A DNA stretch of 44,939 nt from Desulfuromonas sp. (GTDB taxonomy: Bacteria; Desulfobacterota; Desulfuromonadia; Desulfuromonadales; Geopsychrobacteraceae): the NCBI GenBank assembly GCA_002869695.1, contig PKUD01000078.1, positions 1 to 44,939 on the forward strand, in the 5' to 3' direction. The notes beneath the pieces were generated by a model. That model saw only the letters and a list, made by a program, of their open reading frames with translations, had not been told where the DNA came from and ran no database searches. Shown here piece after piece: positions 25,300 to 35,329 of the stretch (position 1 is the stretch's first letter; each line of letters opens with the position of its first letter). Made by a program: the position numbers and the translations under genes.

Positions 25300-26325
25300 A
25301 TGAAGTTTGTTGATCAGGTCAAAATTGAAGTCAGGTCGGGTGACGGCGGCCGCGGCTGTGTCTCTTTCCGCCGGGAAAAGTTTGTTGAAAAGGGTGGGCC
25401 GAACGGCGGTGATGGCGGCAAGGGCGGCGACGTCTACTTTGTCGTCGATAACGCCCTGACCACCCTGCTCGATTTTCGTTATCTGCGCCATTATAAGGCC
25501 CAGAATGGTGGGCCGGGCCTCGGTAAGGACATGCACGGCAAGAATGGTGAGTCCCTGGAACTGAGGATCCCGCCTGGGACCCTGGTGTACGATGATGAGA
25601 CAAATGAACTGCTGGCCGACCTGACCGCGTCGGGGGAGCGGATCCTGTTTCTAAAGGGTGGACAGGGTGGTCGTGGCAATGCCCGTTTCTGTACCAGTAC
25701 CAACCGGGCTCCACGCCACGCTCAGCCGGGAATCCCTGGGGAGCATAAAACCCTGCGACTGGAGTTGAAGCTTTTAGCCGATGTCGGTTTGGTAGGGCTG
25801 CCAAACGCTGGAAAATCAACCCTGATCTCGGCTGTCTCTGCAGCCAGGCCGAAAGTGGCCGACTACCCGTTCACCACCCTGGTGCCGAACCTGGGCGTGG
25901 TCCGTTACGGGGGGTATAAAACTCTGGTGATGGCCGATATCCCCGGTTTGATCGAAGGAGCCAGCGAGGGGCATGGTCTGGGAACGCGCTTCCTGCGCCA
26001 TGTCGAACGAACCGACTTCTTCCTCCATCTGGTCGATCTCTCCTGCATGCAGGAAGGGGATGCCCTCGATAACTTCCAGCTGATCAACAACGAGCTCAAT
26101 CGCTACGACGCTTCGCTGGCGCAGAAACCGCAACTGGTCGTTCTGACGAAAATCGATATTCCGGAAGTTCGGGAAGAGGCAGAATCCTTGAAAGCCCATT
26201 TTGAATCTCTGGGCTATCCGACCTTTTTGATCTCCGCCGTGACCGGAGAAGGGGTAAAAGAACTTGTGCATGCGGTTGGCGACGAGCTGGACAAGCGCCG
26301 CCAAAGCCGCGATGAGACCGCTTGA
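25300..26325 (+). CDS. obg: GTPase Obg (CgtA)
   Basis: This 341-residue GTPase acts in late 50S assembly and stress control. Residues 1-158 form the glycine-rich Obg fold (GDGGRGCVSFRREKF, GGDGGKGGDV). The G domain has GLPNAGKST, the DIPGLIEGAS switch II and TKIDIP. There is no OCT domain, as in other short Obg proteins. Its TGA overlaps the -35 box of the likely proB promoter. Confidence 0.95.
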   Translation: MKFVDQVKIEVRSGDGGRGCVSFRREKFVEKGGPNGGDGGKGGDVYFVVDNALTTLLDFRYLRHYKAQNGGPGLGKDMHGKNGESLELRIPPGTLVYDDETNELLADLTASGERILFLKGGQGGRGNARFCTSTNRAPRHAQPGIPGEHKTLRLELKLLADVGLVGLPNAGKSTLISAVSAARPKVADYPFTTLVPNLGVVRYGGYKTLVMADIPGLIEGASEGHGLGTRFLRHVERTDFFLHLVDLSCMQEGDALDNFQLINNELNRYDASLAQKPQLVVLTKIDIPEVREEAESLKAHFESLGYPTFLISAVTGEGVKELVHAVGDELDKRRQSRDETA

Positions 26326-26350
26326 CAGGCCCTTCCTCGGGCGCTAGTCT
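26322..26350 (+). promoter_or_regulatory. Possible sigma-70 promoter of proBA
   Basis: A perfect TTGACA (26322-26327), overlapping the obg stop codon, is followed after 17 bases by TAGTCT, a moderate -10 box. It would give a leader of about 40 bases. Confidence 0.4.
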
Positions 26351-26398
26351 GCGGTGTTTACACGACTTTATTAACAGCTGACATCTTCTTGAGGGTAT

Positions 26399-27538
26399 AT
26401 GCGCAGCGCTCTTCTTTCCCATGTGAAACGGGTGGTCGTCAAAATCGGCAGTGGTGTCATTTCCACTGACGCCGGGTTGGATCTGCCGATGTTGACAGCG
26501 ATCGCCGATGACCTTTGTGCACTCCGACAGCGGGGTCTTGAGGTGATCGTTGTGTCGTCCGGGGCCGTGGCGGCCGGCAAGGGCCAGCTCGGTATTGTCG
26601 GTCGTCCGCAAACGATCCCCCAGAAGCAGGCGGCAGCGGCCATCGGCCAGACACGGATTATCCGTGCCTACAAGGAGACCTTCCTGAAGCACGAGCGGAT
26701 GGTCGCACAGGTCTTGTTGACCCGTGACGATCTTTCCAACCGGCGCCGCTATCTAAATGCGCGCAATACCCTGACAACCCTGCTTGAGTACGGGGTGACC
26801 CCGGTCGTTAACGAAAACGATACGGTGGTTGTTGAGGAGATCCGTTTCGGTGATAATGACAACCTGTCGGCGTTGGTAACCAGCCTGATTGAAGGGGATC
26901 TGCTGATCATCCTGTCCGATGTTGACGGCTTTTACGATAGTGACCCCTCTACCAATCCTGGTGCCCGACTGATCCCTTTGGTCGAGCGGATCACGCCGAA
27001 GATTGAGGCGCTGGCCGGCGATGCCCGGGGGACATTAGGCACCGGAGGGATGTTGACCAAGGTCCAGGCCGCCAAGCGGGTCGGTCTGGCCGGGGTCAGC
27101 ACCCTGATCGTCAACGGCCGGACGCCCGGGATCCTGCAGCAGGTTTTTGCCGGAAAGGAGGTCGGCAGCTACTTTCTCCCGGCTCAGTCCAAGCTGGCGG
27201 CGAAAAAACGCTGGATCGCATTCACCAAGAAGCCCCGTGGCAGACTGCTGGTCGATGACGGCGCCTACCGGGCCGTTGTTAAGCAGGGAAAGAGTCTGCT
27301 CCCCTCCGGGATCTGTGAAATCGAAGGCAATTTCGAGCGTGGTGACGCGGTCCGTCTGTCAGATCGTCACGGAAAGGAGTTTGCCATGGGGGTGACCAGC
27401 TATTCCCTGGCGGAACTGGAACAGATTGCCGGCAAGCAGTGTGCGGAAATCGAAAAAATCCTTGGCTATAAATACCGTGATGAAATCATATACCGTGATG
27501 ATCTGGTTTTGACTCTGGCAGAGGAGGATGATGGATGA
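26399..27538 (+). CDS. proB: Glutamate 5-kinase
   Basis: This 379-residue enzyme makes gamma-glutamyl phosphate, the first step of proline synthesis. The amino-acid-kinase domain (about residues 1-260) shows [18 protein letters not shown] and NENDTV. The C-terminal PUA domain (about 280-360) is present, as in full-length feedback-inhibited ProB. The stop overlaps the start of proA by four bases (ATGA), giving coupled translation. Confidence 0.95.
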   Translation: MRSALLSHVKRVVVKIGSGVISTDAGLDLPMLTAIADDLCALRQRGLEVIVVSSGAVAAGKGQLGIVGRPQTIPQKQAAAAIGQTRIIRAYKETFLKHERMVAQVLLTRDDLSNRRRYLNARNTLTTLLEYGVTPVVNENDTVVVEEIRFGDNDNLSALVTSLIEGDLLIILSDVDGFYDSDPSTNPGARLIPLVERITPKIEALAGDARGTLGTGGMLTKVQAAKRVGLAGVSTLIVNGRTPGILQQVFAGKEVGSYFLPAQSKLAAKKRWIAFTKKPRGRLLVDDGAYRAVVKQGKSLLPSGICEIEGNFERGDAVRLSDRHGKEFAMGVTSYSLAELEQIAGKQCAEIEKILGYKYRDEIIYRDDLVLTLAEEDDG

Positions 27539-28791
27539 GCGTATATGAAGAGATGTTGACTCTGGCGGAGGACGCCAAGGAGGCAGCGCAGGTGATGGCC
27601 AATCTCTCCTCCGGGGTAAAAAACGAGGTGTTGCTAAACATGGCGGCGCAGCTTGAAGCTCAGCAGGCCGTTCTGCAACGGGAGAATCTCAAGGACCTCG
27701 AGGCGGCCCGTGCCCGGGGCATGGCGGCAGCCATGGTCGATCGGCTGGAGCTGACGCCGGAGCGGATCAGGGGGATGGCAGATGGGTTGCGGGAAGTGGC
27801 GGCACTGCCCGATCCGGTGGGGGAGGTGACCGGGATGTGGTTGCGGCCCAACGGAATTCAGGTGGGTCGGCGGCGGATACCGCTGGGTGTGATCGGCATC
27901 ATCTACGAATCGCGGCCCAATGTTACCGCCGATGCGGCCGGTCTCTGCCTGAAAAGCGGCAATGCGGTGATTCTGCGGGGTGGTTCCGAGGCGATTCATT
28001 CAAACAGCGCGATCGGGCACATCCTTCAGCAGGTGATGGTGTCGATGCAACTGCCGCAGGCGGCTCTGCAGGTGGTGACCACCAGTGATCGCACTGCGGT
28101 CACCGAACTGCTCAAACTGGAAGATCAGATCGACCTGATCATCCCGCGTGGTGGTGAAGGGCTGATCCGTTTTGTCGCGGAGAATTCGCGGATCCCGGTG
28201 ATCAAGCACTACAAGGGCGTCTGCCATACCTATGTCGATGCCGCCGCCGATCTGCAGATGGCGGAAGATATTTGCCTCAATGCCAAAGTTCAGCGCCCGG
28301 GCGTCTGTAACGCGATGGAAACGCTGCTGGTCCACCAGGATGTTGCAGCTGAATTTCTGCCGCAGATTGCTGCAGCGATGCAGCGGGCTGGAGTCGAACT
28401 GCGTGGTTGTGAAGAGGCCCGCAAATATGTACCGAAGATGAAGCCAGCGACGGAAGAGGACTGGTACGAGGAGTACCTGGACCTGATTCTGGCAGTGCGG
28501 GTCGTGAACGGATTCGAGTCTGCGCGCGAGCACATCCAGCAGTACGGTTCGCTGCATACCGAAGTCATCGTCACCAATGATTATATGGCTTCGCAACGGT
28601 TCCTCAGGGAGATCAATTCGAGCGTGGTGATGGTCAATGCGTCATCCCGGTTCTCCGATGGTAACCAGCTCGGCCTGGGTGCCGAGATCGGCATCTCCAC
28701 CACCAAGTTGCACTCCTTCGGCCCGATGGGGTTGGAGGACTTGACGACCCGTAAGTTCGTCGTCCTGGGTGAGGGACAAGTCCGGAGTTAG
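27535..28791 (+). CDS. proA: Gamma-glutamyl phosphate reductase
   Basis: This 418-residue NADPH-dependent reductase of the aldehyde-dehydrogenase superfamily carries out the second step of proline synthesis. The catalytic cysteine lies in [14 protein letters not shown] (about residue 260). Other family segments are [22 protein letters not shown] and the C-terminal [14 protein letters not shown]. It is coupled to proB by overlap. It ends in TAG and is followed closely by nadD. Confidence 0.96.
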   Translation: MSVYEEMLTLAEDAKEAAQVMANLSSGVKNEVLLNMAAQLEAQQAVLQRENLKDLEAARARGMAAAMVDRLELTPERIRGMADGLREVAALPDPVGEVTGMWLRPNGIQVGRRRIPLGVIGIIYESRPNVTADAAGLCLKSGNAVILRGGSEAIHSNSAIGHILQQVMVSMQLPQAALQVVTTSDRTAVTELLKLEDQIDLIIPRGGEGLIRFVAENSRIPVIKHYKGVCHTYVDAAADLQMAEDICLNAKVQRPGVCNAMETLLVHQDVAAEFLPQIAAAMQRAGVELRGCEEARKYVPKMKPATEEDWYEEYLDLILAVRVVNGFESAREHIQQYGSLHTEVIVTNDYMASQRFLREINSSVVMVNASSRFSDGNQLGLGAEIGISTTKLHSFGPMGLEDLTTRKFVVLGEGQVRS

Positions 28792-28814
28792 TCAAAAGAG
28801 ATAGAGGGCTGGCG

Positions 28815-29471
28815 ATGAAAATTGGCATTCTCGGCGGGACCTTTAATCCGATTCACTTCGGTCATCTGCATATTGCCGAAGAGGTCATGGTGGCCTGCGG
28901 ACTCGATCAGGTCTGGTTTGTCCCGACCTGCCAACCGCCGCACAAGTCCCTGGCCGAGGAGGTCTCTTTTGCCCAGCGCCTGGAGATGGTGAATGCGGCG
29001 ATTGCCGGGGATGGGCGGTTTCTGGCCTGTGATATGGAAGGTCGCCGCGGCGGCAAAAGCTTCTCGGTTACGACACTGGAGCTATTGCGCGAGCAATATC
29101 CCGAGCACGAGTTCTTTTTTATCATGGGGCTTGACTCGTTTCGCGAGGTCGGTTCCTGGAAATCCTATCACCGGCTTTTCGAACTGGCTCACATCGTTGT
29201 GACTGCTCGGCCCGGGTTCACCGGCGATCCGCGTCAGTTGCTTCCGGTTGCCATCGCAGATCGCTTCTGCTATGATGCCGACGCCGAAAAACTGCGCCAT
29301 GACGCAGGGTTTACGGTGATTTTTGTTTCTCACACCAGCCGCGATATCTCCTCCACCAGAGTCCGCCAAGCGGTCGCAGATGGAGAGGCGATTGACGGGC
29401 TGGTGCCTGCGGCAGTCATCGATTGTATCGACTGCCATCATCTTTACACGACGGCTGCGCCGTCAGACTGA
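28815..29471 (+). CDS. nadD: Nicotinate-nucleotide adenylyltransferase
   Basis: This 218-residue nucleotidyltransferase forms nicotinate adenine dinucleotide in NAD synthesis. It has the N-terminal GGTFNPIHFGH motif and the C-terminal ISSTRVR motif, both nucleotide-binding, with FIMGLDSF between them. A ribosome-binding site is present before ATG 28815. It precedes rsfS by a few bases, the usual nadD-rsfS-rlmH order. Confidence 0.94.
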   Translation: MKIGILGGTFNPIHFGHLHIAEEVMVACGLDQVWFVPTCQPPHKSLAEEVSFAQRLEMVNAAIAGDGRFLACDMEGRRGGKSFSVTTLELLREQYPEHEFFFIMGLDSFREVGSWKSYHRLFELAHIVVTARPGFTGDPRQLLPVAIADRFCYDADAEKLRHDAGFTVIFVSHTSRDISSTRVRQAVADGEAIDGLVPAAVIDCIDCHHLYTTAAPSD

Positions 29472-29481
29472 AAGGATTCAT

Positions 29482-29841
29482 TTGCAAGCGAAAGAATGTG
29501 CATTAACTGCAGCGCACTATGCCCTGGAAAAAAAGGGGCTTGATTTGCGTTTGCTGGAACTCAGCGGGTTGTCGTCATTGACCGATTTTCTGCTGATTGT
29601 GACCGGTCGTTCCGATCGCCAGGTTCAGGCCATCGCCGAGGCGATCCGGCTGGGCTTGAAGAAAGACCATCAGACCTTTCCGTTGGCTGTCGAGGGGATG
29701 AACGAAGGCCGCTGGGTGCTGCTCGATTATGGTGAGGTGATGATTCATGTTTTCCAGGAATCGGTCCGGCATTTTTACGACCTTGAAGGCCTCTGGAGTG
29801 AGGCGCCTGAGGTGCCGGTTCCCGGAGTGGAAGGGGAGTGA
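29482..29841 (+). CDS. rsfS: Ribosomal silencing factor RsfS
   Basis: This protein of about 119 residues binds L14 and blocks subunit joining under starvation. The start at TTG 29482 is chosen for an AAGGA site five bases upstream; the frame is open further into nadD, but no better start is seen. Family segments include LSSLTDFLLIVTGRSDRQVQ and EGMNEGRWVLLDYGEVMIHVF. Its TGA overlaps the GTG of rlmH. Confidence 0.92.
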   Translation: MQAKECALTAAHYALEKKGLDLRLLELSGLSSLTDFLLIVTGRSDRQVQAIAEAIRLGLKKDHQTFPLAVEGMNEGRWVLLDYGEVMIHVFQESVRHFYDLEGLWSEAPEVPVPGVEGE

Positions 29842-30311
29842 AAATCCGCCTGATCTGTGTCGGCAAGCTTTCGCTGGCCTGGATCAAAGAGGGAGCGGAT
29901 GAGTATGCCGCGCGCCTCAAGCGCCATTTTACTCTGGAAATTATCGAGCTGAAGGAAGAGAAGGGGGGACGGCGGGGCGATACTGCCAGCCTGCTACGTC
30001 GTGAAGGGGAGCGAATTCTGGCGAAAGTTCCCGAGCAGGCGTTTGTTGTTGTCCTCGATGAACGGGGTAAGCAGCTCGGGTCGGAACGGTTAGCGGAACT
30101 GCTCGGCGAGCAGATGCTGCACGGTGGTCGTCCCTGGTGCCTGGTGATCGGTGGCCCGTATGGCCTTGATCCGGCGGTCAGAACGCGTGCTAACCTGCTG
30201 CTCTCCCTGTCGAAAATGACTTTTACCCACCAGATGGCTCGCCTGTTCCTGCTGGAGCAGCTCTATCGTAGCAGCACGATTCTGCGAAACGAGCCCTATC
30301 ATAACCAATAA
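29838..30311 (+). CDS. rlmH: 23S rRNA pseudouridine-1915 N3-methyltransferase RlmH
   Basis: This 157-residue SPOUT methyltransferase shows the knot motifs VLDERGKQLGSERLAELL, FVIGG-type VIGGPYG, LSLSKMTFTHQMARLFLLEQ and the ending NEPYHNQ. It starts at GTG overlapping rsfS. The length is exactly typical. Confidence 0.95.
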   Translation: MKIRLICVGKLSLAWIKEGADEYAARLKRHFTLEIIELKEEKGGRRGDTASLLRREGERILAKVPEQAFVVVLDERGKQLGSERLAELLGEQMLHGGRPWCLVIGGPYGLDPAVRTRANLLLSLSKMTFTHQMARLFLLEQLYRSSTILRNEPYHNQ

Positions 30312-30349
30312 ATGTTACAATCAAAAACCGAGTGAGAGGGAACTGCAAG

Positions 30350-30703
30350 ATGGACGAAGAACAACTGGATGCAGCAAGAAAACGCCTTCTGGAGATGCGC
30401 GAGGAACTCATGGCCGACTCGCTGAAAGCCTATGCGGCATCTCAGGAGTTGGGCAAGGATGGAGTCCCTGATATTGGCGATATGTCCTCCAACAGCTATA
30501 CTCAAGAAGTGTTGATGAACTTAAGCGAAACTCAGCGCGCCCGGGTACGGGATATAGATGCTGCCCTGGAGCGGATGGATAAGGGCGTCTACGGGCTTTG
30601 TGCCCGCTGTGAGGAGGAAATCCCCACGCGGCGAATGGAAGTCCGGCCATTTTCCCGTTACTGTGTTGAATGTAAGTCGGAAGTGGAGAAGTTCGGAGAA
30701 TAA
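30350..30703 (+). CDS. DksA/TraR-family zinc-finger protein (copy 2)
   Basis: This 117-residue protein has an N-terminal coiled coil, a tip motif DIGDMSS in place of the canonical DxxDxA, and the zinc finger CARC-x17-CVEC. ATG 30350 follows a weak GAGGGA site. It differs clearly from copy 1 at 17125 in the tip region, so the two likely act on different promoters or conditions. It lies between rlmH and the LapB-like gene. Confidence 0.87.
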   Translation: MDEEQLDAARKRLLEMREELMADSLKAYAASQELGKDGVPDIGDMSSNSYTQEVLMNLSETQRARVRDIDAALERMDKGVYGLCARCEEEIPTRRMEVRPFSRYCVECKSEVEKFGE

Positions 30704-30753
30704 CCCACTGTCTGCCGTTGCCGTTTGCGGTCAATGATGTCTGGAGAGGTGCC

Positions 30754-32115
30754 ATGGTCAAGATTGCCCTGTTCATGTTTGTTTTTATCGTCTTTGCCTT
30801 CTGTTTTCTCTACTTCTGGGGCATTAATCCGGGGGATATTACGGTCTACGTTACTGCCGATCAGGGTATTACCTTTCCGGCACCCATCATCCTGATCACT
30901 GCTGTGCTGATCGGTCTGTTACTCGGAAACGGTGTCCATGTTCTCAGTATCGGCGCATTCTCGCTTGGCCAGTGGCGGCGCAACCGCAGGCAGAAAAAAG
31001 ATGAAGAAATCGGCGCTATCTATCGTGATGGAGTGGCGCGGCTGCTTTCGGGTGATCTGAAAAAAGCTCGGCAGTTGCTCCAGAAAGCTCTGGATCGTGA
31101 TTCCCGTCGAACTGATACATACCTGGCGCTGGCCAGCGTAGCACTGCAGGAAGGGAGTATGGGCCAGGCGATTGATCTTTTGCTCAAGGCCCGTGATCTG
31201 GATCCGAAAAGCGTCGAGGTCCTCTTCAAACTGGCCGCCACATATGCCGAGGCCGGTCGCGTAACAGACGCGATAGAGGTTTATCGCGAGCTTTTGGCCA
31301 GCGACAGTGAGAACCGCAAGGCTCTCCGTGCCCTGCGCGATCTGCATGTCGAGCAGGGAGAATGGCAGGATGCTCTCAGCCTGCAGAAACGCATCCTCAA
31401 GGCCGCTTCCGCCGGGCCCAAGGCTGACAGCGAGAAACAACAGCTGCTCCAGCTGCGTTACGAGGTGGCCTTCCAGGCCCTTGAGAGCGGCGAGATCGAA
31501 GACGCTTCCACCACCTTCCGTGAACTGATCAAACAGGACGCCACTTTTACCCCGGCCCGGGTGTCTCTGGGTGATGCCTATCGTCGCCTGAAGCGCAGTT
31601 CCGATGCGGCCGAGGTGTACCAGGAGGGTTACCGAGTGCTGAAGAAGAGCGTCTTCCTCAGCCGCCTGGAGGATCTTTACATGAGTGCCGAAGACCCTTC
31701 AGCGCTGCTCGGTTTTTATCGTGCACAGATGCAGAAGGATAATGATGATCTGTTGTTGAAACTATACCTGGGCCGCCTGTGTCTGCGTCTGGAGATGGTC
31801 GACGAAGCCCTGGAACAGCTGCATGCGGTGGAAAGTACCGGGGTAGAGTTCCGCCAGTTACACCTGCTACTGGGCGAGGCCAACCGGCGCCGCAATAAAA
31901 TTGATGAGGCGTTGGCTGAATATCAACAGGCACTGGGGATCGACAATCATCTCAACCTCGGTTTTGTCTGCAGCAGTTGCGCCGCTGCGCACGGCAGTTG
32001 GCTCAGTCGCTGCCCGAGTTGCGGAGCCTGGGACAGCCTGGTGCTGCCCGAGCGGCAGCAGATTCAGGACGCGCGGCCGCTGGAACAGAAAGCCATTCCC
32101 CACGGGCAGAGGTAG
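30754..32115 (+). CDS. LapA/LapB-like fusion: membrane anchor, TPRs and rubredoxin-like zinc knuckle
   Basis: This protein of about 453 residues starts at ATG 30754 after a GGAGAGG site. Residues 1-85 contain two transmembrane helices with the LapA/DUF1049 pattern ([13 protein letters not shown], then [16 protein letters not shown]). A long TPR array follows (about residues 100-400). The chain ends with FVCSSC and [10 protein letters not shown], the rubredoxin-type metal knuckle diagnostic of LapB (YciM). In E. coli, LapA and LapB are separate, and LapB guides FtsH-dependent control of LpxC and lipopolysaccharide assembly. Here both appear in one chain. It is directly followed by gpmI. Confidence 0.8.
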   Translation: MVKIALFMFVFIVFAFCFLYFWGINPGDITVYVTADQGITFPAPIILITAVLIGLLLGNGVHVLSIGAFSLGQWRRNRRQKKDEEIGAIYRDGVARLLSGDLKKARQLLQKALDRDSRRTDTYLALASVALQEGSMGQAIDLLLKARDLDPKSVEVLFKLAATYAEAGRVTDAIEVYRELLASDSENRKALRALRDLHVEQGEWQDALSLQKRILKAASAGPKADSEKQQLLQLRYEVAFQALESGEIEDASTTFRELIKQDATFTPARVSLGDAYRRLKRSSDAAEVYQEGYRVLKKSVFLSRLEDLYMSAEDPSALLGFYRAQMQKDNDDLLLKLYLGRLCLRLEMVDEALEQLHAVESTGVEFRQLHLLLGEANRRRNKIDEALAEYQQALGIDNHLNLGFVCSSCAAAHGSWLSRCPSCGAWDSLVLPERQQIQDARPLEQKAIPHGQR

Positions 32116-32123
32116 GTCAGGCT

Positions 32124-33647
32124 ATGGCAAAACATCCGCTAGCCCTGGTCATTCTCGATGGCTGGGGAATCAGCCAGGCAACGGAAGATAATGCTGCCTT
32201 ACTGGCGGAGACTCCCTTTCTTGATGGGTTGCTCGAACACTATCCCACCTCCCGGCTCGGTGCCTCGGGACGGGATGTCGGTTTACCGGACGGCCAGATG
32301 GGAAACTCCGAGGTCGGCCATCTGAATATCGGCGCGGGCCGGATTGTCTATCAGGACCTGACCCGGATCAGCCTTGCGATAGAGGATGGCTCCTTTGCTC
32401 AGAACCCGGCTCTGGTCGATATCTGCCGGCGGGTTCTCGCCAGCAACGGCAAGCTGCACCTGCTTGGATTGCTTTCCGACGGCGGGGTCCATTCCCACAA
32501 TACCCATCTCTATGCTCTGGTTCGCCTGGCAAAACAGTTCGGCATCCGCGATGTCTGTATCCACGCGTTTCTCGACGGCCGCGACACCCCGCCCACCAGT
32601 GGAGCCAGCTATCTGGCTGAGTTGGAGGCAGAACTGGGTCGGATCGGTCTGGGGCGAATCGCGACGATCACCGGCCGCTACTGGGCAATGGACCGGGACA
32701 ACCGCTGGGACCGTGTCAAGCGGGCCTACCTGGCGATGACCGCTGGTGAGGGGCAGCGGACCGCCACCCCAGCGGAGGCGATTGCAACCGCCTATGCAGC
32801 ACAGCAGACCGATGAATTCGTCGATCCGTGGGTGGTCGGTGATGGTGGCAATATCGAGGATGGTGACGGGGTTATCTTCTTCAACTTCCGCGCTGACCGG
32901 GCCAGGGAGATGACCCGCGCTTTGACCGATCCGGAGTTCTCTGGGTTTTCACGTAGTCGTATGGTCGACCTGGCTGGTTATGTCTGCATGAGCGAATACG
33001 ACGAGACCTTCGATTTAGCGGTCGCTTTTCCTTCCGAGACTCTTGACAATATCCTGGCACAGGTTCTTGCCGACGCCGACCGGACCCAACTGCGGATTGC
33101 TGAAACCGAAAAGTACGCGCACGTCACCTTCTTTTTCAACGGTGGGGTCGAGAAGGCCTGGCCCGGAGAAGATCGGGTCCTGATCCCCTCCCCCCAAGAC
33201 GTTGCGACCTATGATCAGAAGCCGGCGATGAGCGCGGTTGAGGTGACCGACGAGGTGGTCGCACGGGTTGCCGCCGGTCGCTATGACCTGATCGTGCTCA
33301 ACTATGCCAATCCGGACATGGTTGGGCATACCGGAGTTCTCAGTGCTGCCGTCGCAGCAATGGAGACGGTCGACCATTGTGTCGAGCGGGTCGTCGCTGC
33401 CGTGCTGGGCGCGGGGGGCCAATTGCTGATCACTGCGGATCATGGCAACTGCGAGCAGATGAAAGACGGCAATGGCGGCGTCCATACGGCCCATACCAGC
33501 AACCCGGTTCCGCTTATTCTGGTCGGAGGGCAGGGGCGTTCAGTTCACCTGCGCGACGGTATCCTTGCCGATTTGGCACCGACCATTCTCGACCTGCTCG
33601 GTCTGGAGAAACCGGCCGAAATGACGGGATCAACCTTGATCCTCTAA
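32124..33647 (+). CDS. gpmI: 2,3-bisphosphoglycerate-independent phosphoglycerate mutase
   Basis: This 507-residue, Mn-dependent enzyme interconverts 3- and 2-phosphoglycerate. It has ILDGWG at the start, the catalytic-serine motif [31 protein letters not shown] and [10 protein letters not shown] for the metal sites, in the expected order. The start at ATG 32124 gives the family N-terminus [15 protein letters not shown]. Although the frame is open upstream, that part overlaps the preceding gene. Confidence 0.95.
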   Translation: MAKHPLALVILDGWGISQATEDNAALLAETPFLDGLLEHYPTSRLGASGRDVGLPDGQMGNSEVGHLNIGAGRIVYQDLTRISLAIEDGSFAQNPALVDICRRVLASNGKLHLLGLLSDGGVHSHNTHLYALVRLAKQFGIRDVCIHAFLDGRDTPPTSGASYLAELEAELGRIGLGRIATITGRYWAMDRDNRWDRVKRAYLAMTAGEGQRTATPAEAIATAYAAQQTDEFVDPWVVGDGGNIEDGDGVIFFNFRADRAREMTRALTDPEFSGFSRSRMVDLAGYVCMSEYDETFDLAVAFPSETLDNILAQVLADADRTQLRIAETEKYAHVTFFFNGGVEKAWPGEDRVLIPSPQDVATYDQKPAMSAVEVTDEVVARVAAGRYDLIVLNYANPDMVGHTGVLSAAVAAMETVDHCVERVVAAVLGAGGQLLITADHGNCEQMKDGNGGVHTAHTSNPVPLILVGGQGRSVHLRDGILADLAPTILDLLGLEKPAEMTGSTLIL

Positions 33648-33665
33648 GCGGCCATGGGAGGGGGC

Positions 33666-34391
33666 ATGTCAGGCTGGTTGCGAACAGAGGTGCAAGGTTT
33701 TTTCGATCTGCTCTTTCCGCCGGCCTGTGCCTTCTGCCAGACAACCCTCTCACTGAAAACCCAATCCCCCTTTTGTGAGAGCTGTACCCAGGGTATTCGG
33801 CCCCTGCCGTCAGGGCGTTGTCCCAGGTGCGCGCTTCCATTCGTTGCCTCTGACAGCTCCAGCCATCTTTGTGCGGAGTGCAGTCGCACGCTGCCACCCT
33901 TTCTCTCGGTCCACTCTGCCGGACTCTATGAGGCCGGTTTACGCGAACTGGTTCACCGGTTCAAGTTTGAGCAGGGGCATTATCTTGATCGCGGTCTCGC
34001 GCAGTTGATGCATCGGGTGCTTGACCCGGTCGTGAATCCGGATATCATTATACCGGTCCCCCTGCACAATCTGAGATTGCGCCAACGAACCTATAACCAG
34101 TCGCTGCTGCTGGCTCGTGAACTGGCTGGTCGGCTCGCCAGGCCAGTATCGTATTGCCTGCTCGAGCGGGTTCGCAATACTCGGCAGCAACAGGGTTTGC
34201 GCGCCGTTGAAAGAGCCCAGAACCTGCGTGGCGCGTTTCTCTGCCGCAGCCAGCTGGATGGAGAAAAAATCCTCCTGGTTGACGATGTCATGACGACCGG
34301 TGCGACCGCAGCAGCCTGTAGCCGGGTTCTCCTCGATGCCGGTGCGTCGGAGGTCAGGGTTGTGGTTGCTGGACGGGCCGGGCGCAGTTAG
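33666..34391 (+). CDS. ComF-family phosphoribosyltransferase
   Basis: This protein of about 241 residues has an N-terminal four-to-six-cysteine zinc finger (CAFC, CESC, CPRC, CAEC) and a C-terminal PRTase fold with ILLVDDVMTTGATAAAC, the PRPP-binding loop. This is the ComF/GntX architecture, linked in other bacteria to DNA uptake or use. ATG 33666 is favoured by a GGAGGGG site; another ATG lies 12 bases upstream. It ends in TAG. Confidence 0.87.
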   Translation: MSGWLRTEVQGFFDLLFPPACAFCQTTLSLKTQSPFCESCTQGIRPLPSGRCPRCALPFVASDSSSHLCAECSRTLPPFLSVHSAGLYEAGLRELVHRFKFEQGHYLDRGLAQLMHRVLDPVVNPDIIIPVPLHNLRLRQRTYNQSLLLARELAGRLARPVSYCLLERVRNTRQQQGLRAVERAQNLRGAFLCRSQLDGEKILLVDDVMTTGATAAACSRVLLDAGASEVRVVVAGRAGRS

Positions 34392-34441
34392 AATGTGCTG
34401 AACCGGAAACGCTGATTGCTATCGAAGGATCGGGAGAAGGC

Positions 34442-35329
34442 ATGAACCCTAGCGCAAAAAAAATGCTCGCGGCTTATCCCCTGCAGCAGTTGCTGCAGAC
34501 GATTCCGACCGGTCTGTTCCTGGTCGATACAGAGATGCAGATTATCTATTGGAACGCCGAAGCCGAACGAATTACCGGCTACCGGGCAGAAGACGCGGTC
34601 GGCCGGCACTGTTCGTTCCTCGAGGGGATTCCCTGCGGCCATAAATGCGGACTGTTTGAGGAGCAGAAGGAGAAGCCGATTACCGGCGTTTCCTGCACGG
34701 TTACAGCCCGGGACGGCCAACGGGTCACCCTGAGTAAAAATATCGATCTGTTACGTGACGCCGACGGTGAGGTGATCGGCGGTATCGAGGCCTTTGTCGA
34801 TATCAGCCGCCAGAAGCAGATGGAGCGGAGCCTGCGCCAGAGTGCCGTCAGGTTGCGCTCCGCCGTTGCCGAACGGACCAGAGAACTGGAACAGGAAAAA
34901 TCGAGTCTGCGCGCGGTTCTCGACGGGATGCTCGACCCGGCCTATATCTGCACCGGTGATTACCGAATCAGCTATATCAACCGGGCGATGCGTGATCTGC
35001 TCGGCCCTTTGGAAAACAAGCCCTGTTATGCCGCTCTCAATCACATTGATCAGCCCTGTGATGATTGTCCGCTGCCACTGACGGCAGAGGGTGAAACAGT
35101 GATTCAGGAACGCCAGATGGGGGGGCGGGGTCAGACCTTTGAAATTGTCCATTCTCCCCTTCCCCAAGGGAACGGGTCGTTCCAGAAACTCGGGGTCTGC
35201 CGTGATATCTCCGAACGAATGGAAACGGCGGAAAGGCTCCGCCAGGCCAACCGGGAGCTTGACGCTTTTGTTTCAACAGTCTCCCATGATCTGCGTTCGC
35301 CGCTGACCCCGGTGATCGGTTTTGCTTAG
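34442..35329 (+). CDS. PAS histidine kinase, N-terminal part (ends at in-frame TAG)
   Basis: These 295 residues hold a PAS domain (about 10-120, with cysteines CSFLEGIPCGHKCG that are typical of a PAS subtype in redox-active deltaproteobacteria), a short coil, a second PAS domain (about 155-255), and the start of the dimerisation/phosphoacceptor region with the H-box SHDLRSPLTPV (His282). The frame then stops at TAG (35327-35329) right after VIGFA, where homologues continue with Glu-Phe-Leu. The same frame resumes immediately and supplies the ATPase domain. Reading TAG as a residue would give a normal kinase of 491 residues. A GAG-to-TAG change is the simplest explanation. No response regulator is adjacent. 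Confidence 0.8.
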   Translation: MNPSAKKMLAAYPLQQLLQTIPTGLFLVDTEMQIIYWNAEAERITGYRAEDAVGRHCSFLEGIPCGHKCGLFEEQKEKPITGVSCTVTARDGQRVTLSKNIDLLRDADGEVIGGIEAFVDISRQKQMERSLRQSAVRLRSAVAERTRELEQEKSSLRAVLDGMLDPAYICTGDYRISYINRAMRDLLGPLENKPCYAALNHIDQPCDDCPLPLTAEGETVIQERQMGGRGQTFEIVHSPLPQGNGSFQKLGVCRDISERMETAERLRQANRELDAFVSTVSHDLRSPLTPVIGFA

